The notes beneath the pieces are model-generated. The model made no database searches and was not told the origin of the DNA. It saw nothing but the letters and a program-made list of their open reading frames with translations. 22,080 bases of DNA from an uncultured bacterium (lineage in GTDB: Bacteria; Planctomycetota; UBA1135; GCA-002686595). Of this stretch, positions 14,850 through 22,080 are shown one piece after another; position 1 is the first letter of the stretch, and every line of letters starts with the position of its first letter. The stretch lies in assembly GCA_913058555.1 (NCBI GenBank), contig CAJXRJ010000024.1, positions 1 through 22,080 of the forward strand. Direction: 5' to 3'. Both the position numbers and the translations under genes were made by a program.

Positions 14850-15708
14850 GGAGTCCAACGTCAAGCTCAAGGAAGAGCTCAGCACCGTCAGGCGGGGCCC
14901 AGTGGGCACATCCCTTGAGCGGGGCTCCTATACCACCCTGGACGGAGAGACCCTCTGGCTGGGGCACGGGGCACCGGAGACGGAGCTCATCTTCATCTCA
15001 GCGACATGTCCCCATTGCGACACGCTCGCCACATACATCCATGACTCCAAGCCTCTGACTCGCCGGGTCCTCGTTGCGGCCTCGAATGAGAACCTGGGGC
15101 CGTTCCTCAGCCGCCATGATCTCGTCCGCGAGCAGGTGATCATCGACGACGGATTCCTCCAGGAGAGCCTGCGCATCACGGGGACGCCTGAGCGAGTGGT
15201 CATGAACCGACGTGGTGAGGTGGTTCTCGAGGACGGCATGGCCACGGTCTGGAGGCACAAGTCAAGCGACGGACTCCAGGGCCTACCCCAAGGACTGAAG
15301 GAGGACCTCATTCTGGCCATCGGCAAGCGTACCCGTCCAGGGACGCTCAGTTCGACCACGATGCCCTTCAACGATGACGGCTTCGAGATGGTCACGTTCG
15401 AGGGCTCGGAAGGCATCACTGGCTTCGGGCGCTTGATGAACCGCACGGTGTTGGACCGCTGGAGCTCCGACCTCTCGGTCTTTGCGGTCTTCGACAGCGC
15501 CGGTGACCTCGTGGAGATGATCCCGCTGCGGTCCCACCGGCGGGATTTCCTGGAGGTGCACCAAGAAGACTTCGAGAAGCGTTGGCGCTCAGCCATCCGC
15601 AGTACGACTGGAAAGAGCGACCTCTGGGCAGCCTTTGACCTCGAGGCGGATTCGATCAAGCGGGCCCTAGGACTGGAGCGCCGGGTGGAGCTCCAGCTCG
15701 GATCATGA
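14755..15708 (+). CDS. Membrane-anchored thioredoxin-fold protein (CPHC)
   Basis: The product is 317 residues. The ATG at 14755 is inside the 3' end of the exosortase gene; it is chosen because it gives a clean N-terminal anchor (RLIAPLRFLPLALVAASLG). A short coiled segment follows, then a thioredoxin-like domain at about 55-175. This contains LIFISATCPHCDTLATYI with active-site Cys85 and Cys88, and a likely cis-proline at Thr-Pro145 (ITGTPERVVMNRRGEVV). Thioredoxins of this topology act outside the cytoplasm as disulfide reductases, oxidases or isomerases. Residues about 185-317 form an extra mixed alpha/beta region that I do not recognise. As last gene of the operon it may form or repair the disulfides of the six-cysteine substrate, or keep the exosortase cysteine reduced. 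Fold assignment is firm; partner assignment is inferred. Confidence 0.82.
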   Translation: MMNRLIAPLRFLPLALVAASLGSLYLQGNRTEESNVKLKEELSTVRRGPVGTSLERGSYTTLDGETLWLGHGAPETELIFISATCPHCDTLATYIHDSKPLTRRVLVAASNENLGPFLSRHDLVREQVIIDDGFLQESLRITGTPERVVMNRRGEVVLEDGMATVWRHKSSDGLQGLPQGLKEDLILAIGKRTRPGTLSSTTMPFNDDGFEMVTFEGSEGITGFGRLMNRTVLDRWSSDLSVFAVFDSAGDLVEMIPLRSHRRDFLEVHQEDFEKRWRSAIRSTTGKSDLWAAFDLEADSIKRALGLERRVELQLGS

Positions 15709-15756
15709 AGTCACAACCCAGGGTCGCATTGCCCCGCGGCGGCCGCGATCTGCCAC

Positions 15757-15867
15757 AGTACCGAGCCAGGATCGTTTTTTCGTTTTCAGACGTGGGCTCG
15801 TAGCTCAACGCCCGAGTGAGCCGCTTTGCTGTCATCGAAAGCGAAAAATTGATCCAGGCTCCGTACT
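15757..15867. repeat. Palindromic repeat copy 6 (short-core type)
   Basis: The left arm 15757-15790 begins AGTACCGAGCCAGGATCG and continues with a T-rich stretch, then CGTTTTC. It pairs imperfectly with the right arm 15835-15867 (GAAAGCGAAAAATTGATCCA then GGCTCCGTACT). Like copy 1, and unlike copies 2-5, it lacks the GAATGGACC core and has a short loop. It lies 48 bp after the stop of the thioredoxin-fold gene and 47 bp before the caspase-like gene. It could act as a terminator between them. Confidence 0.88.
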
Positions 15868-15914
15868 TCGAGCGCTGGTAGCGTGGGGGAGCGCGTTCCG
15901 GTACCGTCCCTGCC

Positions 15915-17396
15915 ATGAAGACTGCTGTACTGGTCGCAGTGGAGGAGTATGCGGCGGACGACATCAAGGACGTACGTTTCGCACGAAACGACGCTGAGCG
16001 ATTCGCGGAGGCACTGGCGGCAGTCGGCTTCGATGAAGCGGCTCGCAAGATCATGATCAGTCGGTCGGCGACGAAGACGGATGTGGAGTCGAGGCTGCGC
16101 GAAACGATTGGCTCGTTGGCGACGGGTGACACGTTTTTTCTCTACTACGCAGGGCACGGGTTCCGTGGAGGCGCGCGCAACTTCCTGACCTGTCACGACA
16201 CTGATTCGGCCAACTTGGAGGCGACGAGCGTCGAGCTCGGGTGGATCCTCGAACTGTTGAGGGAGGCGAACTCCCAGAAGGTCGTGGTGTTCTTGGACTC
16301 TTGTCACGGCGGCCTCTTGGGAGGTCAGCAAAGAGGAGACGAAGCCAACGGCCTTTTCGGAGACAGGGCGGATGGGGAACTCGAGACGTTCTTCAGTGCC
16401 GCGAAAGATCGCGCCTGCTTCGCCTCGTCCGCGTCCGGTCAGGTCTCATGGGGGAGTCGGCGCAACAAGCATGGGGCTTGGACGTTCAATGTCATCGAGG
16501 CGCTTCGCGGCGAGGCCCCTGCCGCACTCATGAACGGCACGTCGCTGACGTCGGCTTCGCTTCAGGATTACCTGGACTCTGCAGTGCAGAAGACTCTTCG
16601 AGGAGACTTCGTGGAGCGGCGCGACCAGACCCCTTGGATGTGCGGCTCCAGTGACTTCGAGCTGGCCGATCTCGGGCCTGTTCTCCATGCGCGGCGAGCG
16701 TCCAGGGCTCCCGCTGAGTCACAGGTCCCTCGCCTCGCTTTCTGCGGGGAGACGAACGCACCCATCAAAGGTCTGTCGGGGTACAAGGCGCACCAGCGGG
16801 TGCCGACCGAACTCAGCCGCTATGCAGAAGGCCTAGCGCGGGAAGCGTCAAGCGAAGAAATCAATGGTGAACTCAAGAGCATCTATCGCCGTTTGCGTGA
16901 CGAGTTCGACCTACGGCGGAAGGATCTAGAGAGGGTTGGGCCCGAGGACGGTGGCGGATCCATCGCGTGTCCGTACTTCACCTTCAACCTGCACGTGACC
17001 CAGGATCCAGCGGATCCTTCACGCGTCGTGTTCCACCGGGAAATCAGCGACATCAGCGAGCCGGGGCGCATCCTCGATAGTGCCTTCGGGCACGTATTCG
17101 GCGGGATGTTCGGTTCGTTGAGGTTCACGCCGCCGCTGCAGATCGACCTCGACAAGTTCATCGACCGGATGGAGGATCTCGGCGACCCGTTGCAGTCCCT
17201 TGACTTCGACGCAGCGGGCACCTATTGCAAGGTGCGGCTGAACAACGTAGACGCCCTCATCAAAGTGACGGCGACCGAGATCCTACTCGTTCACGACACG
17301 TCCAAGGAGCCACGCGTCCTGATCGACAGCTTCACCCAGTCGCAGCAGTTCTTGGTGGAAACGCACGACGACCCACTGATCGCGTTCGATCGTTAA
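15915..17396 (+). CDS. Caspase-like cysteine peptidase (C14/metacaspase type)
   Basis: The product is 493 residues with no signal peptide or membrane helix, so it is cytoplasmic. Residues 1 to about 235 form a caspase-fold domain. The start AVLVAVEEY and DVRFARNDAERFAEAL matches the family's first strand and helix. FFLYYAGHG carries catalytic His81 and VVVFLDSCHGG carries catalytic Cys130. Residues about 235-290 are a linker, and about 290-493 are a mixed region (RRLRDEFDLRRKDLERV, CPYFTFNLHVT, VRLNNVDALIKVTATEILLVHD) without a recognised family. Bacterial caspase-like proteins cut after basic or acidic residues. They act in regulated proteolysis, cell death or phage defence, with the C-terminal region often sensing or effecting. 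No gasdermin, TPR, NTPase or other recognisable partner gene is next to it. Confidence 0.88.
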   Translation: MKTAVLVAVEEYAADDIKDVRFARNDAERFAEALAAVGFDEAARKIMISRSATKTDVESRLRETIGSLATGDTFFLYYAGHGFRGGARNFLTCHDTDSANLEATSVELGWILELLREANSQKVVVFLDSCHGGLLGGQQRGDEANGLFGDRADGELETFFSAAKDRACFASSASGQVSWGSRRNKHGAWTFNVIEALRGEAPAALMNGTSLTSASLQDYLDSAVQKTLRGDFVERRDQTPWMCGSSDFELADLGPVLHARRASRAPAESQVPRLAFCGETNAPIKGLSGYKAHQRVPTELSRYAEGLAREASSEEINGELKSIYRRLRDEFDLRRKDLERVGPEDGGGSIACPYFTFNLHVTQDPADPSRVVFHREISDISEPGRILDSAFGHVFGGMFGSLRFTPPLQIDLDKFIDRMEDLGDPLQSLDFDAAGTYCKVRLNNVDALIKVTATEILLVHDTSKEPRVLIDSFTQSQQFLVETHDDPLIAFDR

Positions 17397-17658
17397 CAGT
17401 CTCCCGCGACAAGCTGGCTCCGCGGAGGCTGCCCTTGGAACCGCCCAAAACTCGGCATCGATGCCCGCTTGGATTGCCTATCCGTCGTGTCGAGCGCGAA
17501 CTTCTCGCGTCGATGGTAGTGCTTCTGGCGCCTCTCCAGGAAGCCGTGCCAGGACTGGAGGAAGCGACGAGGGGGCCGTGCCGGGGGCGTTCCGGAGCAA
17601 ACTTGAATACGGCAACAGGGCGGTACGAAGAGTGAGGTGAGCGAGCTCTGAATCACCG
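17397..17658. other. Intergenic, no feature recognised
   Basis: This 262-bp gap lies between the caspase-like gene and the rhomboid gene. Short frames cross it on both strands, but they are Arg/Pro-rich shadows without start context or motifs. No hairpin with a T-run and no copy of the palindromic repeat was seen. Confidence 0.6.
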
Positions 17659-18286
17659 ATGCCATTCTCCGCAACCACGACGATCGGCGCCCTCATGTGG
17701 TTGTTAGGGCTGCCGCGACGCTGCGGTTACGACGCCGGGCCACCTGCCGGGCGGGTCACGCGAATACTCCTGATCGGTCTGTTCCTGGGCACTCTCTTCC
17801 CCTTCGTCGCGCCGGAGATCTTCCAGCTTGCCTATCGGCCTGACCAGCCGTTCGCTGGCGCGGGTCTGCCTGTGGTGCTCTCGTTCTTTCTGCATGGGGG
17901 ACTTCTCCATGGGGTAGGCAATGCTGCGTTTTTGATTCTCTTCGGGGATGAAGTCGAAGAAGAGCTCGGCGGCGGGCGATTTGCGGCGCTCATCTTTCTA
18001 TCGGACCTTGTCGGCACCGCGGCCCAGACGATCCTCATGGGAGGAGACTTGCCGCTCGTGGGTGCGAGCGCTGGTGTCTCGGGCGCACTCACCGCCTACG
18101 TGGTTCTGTCCCCTCGCATTCCGGGGACAGTTCTGGCTCACCATGTCAGCACCGTGGCTGCTCGCCGTCTGGGTTGGATTCCAGCTGCTTGGCCTCTGGT
18201 TGGACCCTGGCAGTGTCGCCTTTGTGGCGCACCTAGGCGGGGGCGTGACGGGGGTTCTTGTGGCACTGCGCTATCGATCGCGATGA
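17659..18286 (+). pseudogene. Rhomboid intramembrane serine protease, frameshifted
   Basis: The frame from 17659 encodes rhomboid features: LHGGLLHGVGNAAFLILFGD (His79, His84, Asn88) and LVGASAGVSGAL with catalytic Ser137. It then leaves the family pattern after LSPRIPG, near 18126. The next frame (+1) continues correctly with FWLTMSAPWLLAVWVGFQLL, then DPGSVAFVAHLGGGVTG, carrying the catalytic His of the last helix, and stops at 18286. Removing one G from the GGGG run at 18123-18126 restores a single protein reading SPRIPGQFWLTMSAPW. Either the gene is broken or the assembly has an extra base; the intact reading of both halves favours a recent event or an error. The protein would be a polytopic inner-membrane protease cutting transmembrane substrates. 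Left alone, the first frame runs on to 18699 as nonsense, overlapping the gene on the other strand. Confidence 0.85.
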
Positions 18287-18444
18287 GGCGCCTCCCGGTG
18301 GTCGCCATTGCCTGGGACCGCACGCGGAGTGCGAGCACCGCGCACGCCCCAAGAACTGACACAAAAGCGATTCCTCGGTCAGGACTCTCAGGCCCGGAAC
18401 TTCCGGTGCTACACGTTCTGTGGCGCAAGCACCTTGGAAGCCGT

Positions 18445-20541
18445 TCAAGGAGCGTTCTTCGGCTCGCCTTCCGCCTTCAGCGTGATGTTCACCGTCACCG
18501 GTTTTCCGGCGATCGCATTGACCGTCGCGGTGCCGACGAGTTCTTTCGTGAAAGGGCGCGCGGTCACGGTGATCGAGCCAGGCGGCACGGACACGAGCTT
18601 CGTTTCGCCGGCCCTCACGACTTCTGTCGATACGAAACCCGCTTCGCTCTTCAAGGAGAACACGGTCCGAGGCGCCACGTCGGTGGCAGTAAGCGATAGC
18701 TGCGCGGGGGGAGCGAGCGTCAGCGTGATCCCGCTCTGCGTGGTTCCTGGCACGATCGGATCCGAGTAGACATTCGAAATCCTGCCGTCATTGGCCTCGG
18801 CGTAAACGGCGAACGGCTCTGGGGCAACACCGTCGAGGCTGAAAACGCCGTCCTTCACGCGGCGCATCGTGGACCTGGATCCGCCCCCGAAGCACAGCCG
18901 CAGTTCAGCACCATCGACCGGAGCGCCTTCCCCATCGACGATGGTTCCCTCGAGCCGCCCACCTAGGGCGAGCTGCACGACGACGTCTTTGGCGCCCGCG
19001 ACGACCTCCATGTCGACGGGCGCCGCGTGCGGGTTCCCGTGACCGTTCCCGCGCAGTGAGTACTTCCCAGGCAGGAGAGGTCCGAGGGTGAAGGTGCCGT
19101 CGCCCGAGTGAAGGTTGAGCTGCCGATTCCAGTAGGTGTCGATCTCCGTGGCCATGACGAACCCCTTCATTGGATCGCCGTCCGGCCCAAGCAGCTTGCC
19201 CGAGATAGTGAGGCCCATGACCTCTTGGATCAAGACATCGACAGGGCCACCAGCGTTGATGACTTCGACCTTGTGTCCTAACGCAATGGGCACTTCCATG
19301 CCTTGCCCGCGGCCACGTTTGGCGCCGTAGGCCACCATGTACTCCGCAGGCGCGAGGCCTTTGAACTCGAAAGTCCCGTCATCGGCCGTACGCTGCCTCG
19401 CAAACGGTTTGTCGTAGCTCCGGAATTCAAAGCCCATGCGACCGCCCGTCTCCCCGATCCACACTTCTTTGCCAGCGACTGGGTTGCCGTCGACATCAAG
19501 GGCCTTGCCGCGCACGACACCGTCCGTCGCAAGGTCCAACGCAAGGCGCTTTTCCTTGCCGGCAGCGGGCGTGATGACGGAGCGCTCAATCCGCAGCGTC
19601 TGGCGGTCCTTGCGGACCACGATCTCGACGCTGGTGTCCGGCGGGAGGCCGTAAAGCGCGAAGGTCTCGCCATCATCGAGGGCCTCGGCTTCGACCGCGT
19701 ACTTCGATAGGCTCATGAAGTCGTTCAGCCCGAAGGCTGGCGAGAACAGGGCGGAAGAGTAGAGGGTCGCCCGAACACTCGATCCGTCGGGGACGTCGAC
19801 AAGGCGCACCTGAAGGATCGCCTCGCGGTCGAGACGCACTTCGTGGGGAGCATCAAGTCCGTTTGCCTTTGGGTCTCCTCCCGCCATCAAGAAGCGCACC
19901 GCAAACCCCTCGGCGAAGAGCGCGGCCGTTCGCTTGCGCCAGGTCGCGGCGGGGAACGTCACGGCGCCCTTGGCGTCCGTACGAAGCATCGACGATGCTG
20001 GCGCGCGAAGCCACTTGTCAGGGCCTCCGAACGTCATGCCCGTCTCCGGGTCGTGGACATCGACGATCACGCCGGGCAGCGGCTTGCCCGTTGCGCCATC
20101 GAGGACGATCGCGGTGTAGGTGGCGTCGTCCTTCGTGCGTAGGACGATGTCGATGGGCCGTACCTCGCCCGCCGCCAGGGGCGCGATCGTGCGCGTGACT
20201 CGCTCGCCCGTGCGACTGGAAGAGCTCACACTTAGCTCCCGCTCTTCGCCCGGCGCGACAGACAAGATGACCTTACCATCCGGATCGGTGTGCGCTTGTT
20301 CAAGCCTGATGCCGCCCCCCTGTCTGGCCTCCATCTGGGCCTTCGATGGCGACAGAATGGCGTTCGCTCGGATCACAGGCTCTCCGTCTTCATTGACAAC
20401 GGTGACCATCAGCCTCCCCGGTTCCTCCGGCCGCTTCGGCCCCTCCTCCTGGGCCCCATGGCTCAAAGATACGATCCCGAGGAGTGCGATGACGGCGAGG
20501 AGGACGGCGCGAGCGAAGGGGGGACGGGATCGTAGTTTCAT
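18445..20541 (-). CDS. Large exported protein with several carboxypeptidase-regulatory-like domains
   Basis: From the ATG at 20541 the product is 698 residues; the open frame upstream to 20763 looks non-coding. The signal peptide is PPFARAVLLAVIALLGIVSLSHGAQ in two parts: a basic lead and a hydrophobic core, with likely cleavage after HGA. At least five beta-sandwich units of the CarboxypepD_reg / Cna-B type can be picked out. Examples are LMVTVVNEDGEPVIRANAIL; IVLDGATGKPLPGVIVDVHD; VRGKALDVDGNPVAGKEVWI with TADDGTFEFKGLAPAEYMV; ISGKLLGPDGDPMKGFVM with GDGTFTLGPLLPGKYSL; and LEGTIVDGEGAPVDGAELRL with KDGVFSLDGVAPEPFAVY. No peptidase catalytic motif is visible, so it is probably a structural, adhesive or ligand-binding surface protein. 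It resembles the shorter anchored protein at 5769-7199. It converges on the rhomboid gene with a 158-bp gap. Confidence 0.87.
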   Translation of the reverse strand: MKLRSRPPFARAVLLAVIALLGIVSLSHGAQEEGPKRPEEPGRLMVTVVNEDGEPVIRANAILSPSKAQMEARQGGGIRLEQAHTDPDGKVILSVAPGEERELSVSSSSRTGERVTRTIAPLAAGEVRPIDIVLRTKDDATYTAIVLDGATGKPLPGVIVDVHDPETGMTFGGPDKWLRAPASSMLRTDAKGAVTFPAATWRKRTAALFAEGFAVRFLMAGGDPKANGLDAPHEVRLDREAILQVRLVDVPDGSSVRATLYSSALFSPAFGLNDFMSLSKYAVEAEALDDGETFALYGLPPDTSVEIVVRKDRQTLRIERSVITPAAGKEKRLALDLATDGVVRGKALDVDGNPVAGKEVWIGETGGRMGFEFRSYDKPFARQRTADDGTFEFKGLAPAEYMVAYGAKRGRGQGMEVPIALGHKVEVINAGGPVDVLIQEVMGLTISGKLLGPDGDPMKGFVMATEIDTYWNRQLNLHSGDGTFTLGPLLPGKYSLRGNGHGNPHAAPVDMEVVAGAKDVVVQLALGGRLEGTIVDGEGAPVDGAELRLCFGGGSRSTMRRVKDGVFSLDGVAPEPFAVYAEANDGRISNVYSDPIVPGTTQSGITLTLAPPAQLSLTATDVAPRTVFSLKSEAGFVSTEVVRAGETKLVSVPPGSITVTARPFTKELVGTATVNAIAGKPVTVNITLKAEGEPKNAP

Positions 20542-20990
20542 CACGAGCGGAACGATGGACGTAGAGGGGTTGCGCGAGCGGCGAGCTCTCCCCAGGCGAG
20601 ACAACCGCAGACTACGCCGAAGCGCAGCATCTCGACACCGCCCAAACGAGAGCATGGCGTCAGATGTGGCGCGACCGGTCCCGACGCCGCCCTTGCCACG
20701 GTGGGGTGGGGACGGCGAAGCGCCCAGCTTCATTCCTCGCCGTTCGAGCACGCCGTGGTCCACAACCGGCGTGGGGCGGTGGGTAGTTCAGCCAGGGAGT
20801 TTCGGGCTTGGGCGCAGTCCGTGGTGGAGCCGGTCGGCGAAGCCGCCGGACAGAGCGAATGCGGCACATGGCCAAGGGGTCCCGAGGCGATAGAGGGAAG
20901 GCCCAGTCCTTCGGGCGGGAGACGCTCCACTGGGTAGCAGGCGGCGCAGAGCCTTCCTGTGGACGGCGGCCCGCGCAAGCCGCCAATACG
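20542..20990. other. Intergenic, no gene recognised
   Basis: This stretch of about 450 bp lies upstream of the minus-strand gene starting at 20541. Frames on both strands are low-complexity and Arg/Pro-rich, with no motif or plausible start. No tRNA, riboswitch or copy of the palindromic repeat was seen. It presumably contains the promoter of the 20541 gene, which I could not locate. Confidence 0.6.
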
Positions 20991-21026
20991 GGGAGGCCCG
21001 GGCGCTTGTCAGCATCCGGGCCTCCC
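20991..21026 (-). terminator. Candidate hairpin terminator
   Basis: GGGAGGCCCGG (20991-21001) is perfectly complementary to CCGGGCCTCCC (21016-21026) around a 14-nt loop. The strong 11-bp GC stem lies 52 bp beyond the stop of the minus-strand gene ending at 21079. There is no clear U-run after it, so it may act as a terminator, an mRNA 3'-end stabiliser, or neither. Confidence 0.5.
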
Positions 21027-21078
21027 GTTGGAGTAGCCGCTTGATACGGCGCTCAGATTGTCCCGCGATCCCCGTCGA

Positions 21079-22032
21079 CTATCGCAGCGTTACCGCGAGA
21101 GCGGAGGTCAGGTTCGATGTCGGGGAAGGGTTGGCGTCCCGGAACCAGGCCTGGAAGTACCAGGTCTGACCGGCCGCGCCGGACGTGGATCCGGTGGGCG
21201 TACGCAGATCGGTGAGGTCCAGGGATAAGGAAAAGGAGCCAGCGGGACCGGAGTTGCGGATCTCGAAGGGGCGACTGTAGCGCCCGATCTGTCCGCCGAG
21301 GCATAGGACGCCGGACGTGCCGCCCGCTCCGGGCACCTGGTCAGGGGCGGTAGCGCCCAGGAAGAATCCGAAGACGCTCGGGGGCATTTCGGTCGCGGTC
21401 AGCTGAAGGGCGTTGAGTCTTGCCACGGAGGATCCCGTCGCGGCCAGGGACGCGATGGACCCCGTCGAGTTGGCGGTGCTCGCGCAGTAGACGTTGCCCA
21501 CGGTCCGTTCGTTCAAGAGGCCAGAGAGGCTGAGCTGGTTGATCTCGACCCCCACAAGATCCGGAACAAGGTTGCCGTCGAGGTCGACCAGCGTAAGCGC
21601 GCGCACGTTGCTTTGGGCCAGCGCCAGGACCGCCCTCGTAGCGAAGGACTGTCCGCCGAAGTTCTCGATCCATTCCACGCCGCCGGGTCCAGACGGAGAC
21701 GGAACGGGTCCAGGGAAAACGTAGTCGATATCGCCGTCCATGTCCCAGTCGACCGGGCGCACGTTCACAGGCGACGTGGTGAGATTGGGAATCACGAAGA
21801 GCTGTCGCTCGGGCGCGAACTGAAGCGACCCGAGATTCTCTCTCTCGGACACGACGATGCCCGGCGCGAGTCCCACCGAGTACACCAGGTCTAGGTCACC
21901 GTCTTGGTCGGTGTCCACAGGTGCAATGCTCCAAAAGTCCGTCGTTAGACTGGTGGTCGTGACGTCAATAGATGTCGCGAACGCGCCACCGGGGAGGCCG
22001 CGGAAGAGGTGAGCTCCTGAATCGAAGTTGAA
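21079..22032 (-). CDS. FG-GAP/VCBS-repeat secreted protein, 5'-truncated by contig end
   Basis: The gene enters from the right edge, and its first full genomic codon ends at 22032. The apparent start at 22050 (MCIRDS) is adapter. About 180 residues contain FG-GAP/VCBS-like calcium-binding loops (DTDQDGDLDLVYS, DWDMDGDIDYVFP, DLDGNLVPDLVG) typical of beta-propeller surface proteins. From Tyr at 21489 to the end is the shared 136-residue module: YCASTANSTG, GVLCLGGQIGR, WYFQAWFRD and TSNLTSALAVTL. The protein is likely exported; the missing N-terminus would hold the signal peptide and more repeats. The function of such planctomycete proteins is unknown; adhesion or carbohydrate binding is the usual guess. 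Confidence 0.87.
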   Translation of the reverse strand, partial: FNFDSGAHLFRGLPGGAFATSIDVTTTSLTTDFWSIAPVDTDQDGDLDLVYSVGLAPGIVVSERENLGSLQFAPERQLFVIPNLTTSPVNVRPVDWDMDGDIDYVFPGPVPSPSGPGGVEWIENFGGQSFATRAVLALAQSNVRALTLVDLDGNLVPDLVGVEINQLSLSGLLNERTVGNVYCASTANSTGSIASLAATGSSVARLNALQLTATEMPPSVFGFFLGATAPDQVPGAGGTSGVLCLGGQIGRYSRPFEIRNSGPAGSFSLSLDLTDLRTPTGSTSGAAGQTWYFQAWFRDANPSPTSNLTSALAVTLR

Positions 22033-22033
22033 G

Positions 22034-22080
22034 CTGTCTCTTATACACATCTGACGCTGCCGACGATATGCAGTGTGTAG
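22034..22080. other. Nextera P5-side adapter (sequencing artefact)
   Basis: Bases 22034-22052 are the reverse complement of the Tn5 mosaic end, followed to 22066 by the rest of the read-1 adapter. Bases 22067-22074 (TATGCAGT) are the reverse complement of the i5 index ACTGCATA, and GTGTAG begins the reverse complement of P5. Both contig ends carry the same i5-side adapter. None of this is genomic. Confidence 0.98.

Noticed and set aside
14928..15659. 243-codon minus-strand frame opposite the thioredoxin gene
   Set aside because: It is a shadow: Ser/Arg/Pro-rich with no motif, while the plus strand holds the CPHC thioredoxin fold.
18287..18699. C-terminal extension of the rhomboid frame to 18699
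   Set aside because: It follows a frameshift, is Arg/His-rich and overlaps the real minus-strand gene ending at 18445.
20120..20893. 257-codon plus-strand frame
   Set aside because: It lies mostly opposite the large carboxypeptidase-regulatory-like gene, has Arg/Ser/Pro-rich composition and no motif.
20541..21060. Possible tRNA or small RNA in the gene-free stretch
   Set aside because: No cloverleaf pattern or T-loop sequence was found; only the GC hairpin at 20991-21026 stands out.

Overview
The window reads as a complete assembled contig from a high-GC bacterium, most probably a planctomycete of the Saltatorellus/Rohdeia type. This assignment is an inference. It rests on several secreted proteins sharing a C-terminal Tyr-Cys / Asn-Ser-Thr-Gly / Trp-His-Arg-Asp module that I associate with that lineage, on carboxypeptidase-regulatory-like and HAF/FG-GAP surface proteins, on lipoproteins, and on start codons that mostly lack a clear Shine-Dalgarno sequence. 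Both ends are Illumina Nextera adapter, not genome: bases 1-40 and 22034-22080. The first and last genes are therefore cut off by the contig edge, and their apparent MCIRD- starts are artefacts.

Layout. 41-4383 is a surface-protein region: a truncated HAF-repeat protein, a small lipoprotein, and a divergent pair of secreted proteins (2111-3193 minus, 3367-4383 plus). 4529-5236 is a membrane-anchored protein of unknown role. 5600-11520 is a run of four minus-strand genes: a carboxypeptidase-regulatory-like anchored protein, a sulfatase-fold lipoprotein with Thr at the nucleophile position, an EEP-family lipoprotein, and a zinc-ribbon membrane protein. Each has a related 120-170 bp imperfect palindromic repeat just beyond its stop codon. 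Two further copies lie at 11362-11507 and 15757-15867.

11648-15708 is a tight four-gene plus-strand operon and the most interesting locus. It encodes a secreted Ca-loop/Cys-rich protein ending in a Pro-x-x-Trp plus transmembrane plus basic-residue tail, a membrane-anchored HEAT-like helical protein, a small exosortase/archaeosortase-family protein with the Cys/Arg/His signature, and a membrane-anchored thioredoxin-fold protein with a CPHC motif. I read it as a dedicated one-substrate sorting system, in which the exosortase processes the neighbouring tail and the redox protein may service the substrate's six clustered cysteines.

Downstream are a caspase-like peptidase (15915-17396), a rhomboid protease broken by a +1 frameshift at a GGGG run (17659-18286), a large secreted protein with several carboxypeptidase-regulatory-like domains (18445-20541 minus), about 500 bp with no recognisable gene, and a truncated FG-GAP protein with the shared C-terminal module (21079-22032 minus). 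No tRNA, rRNA, CRISPR array, transposase or phage gene was seen.
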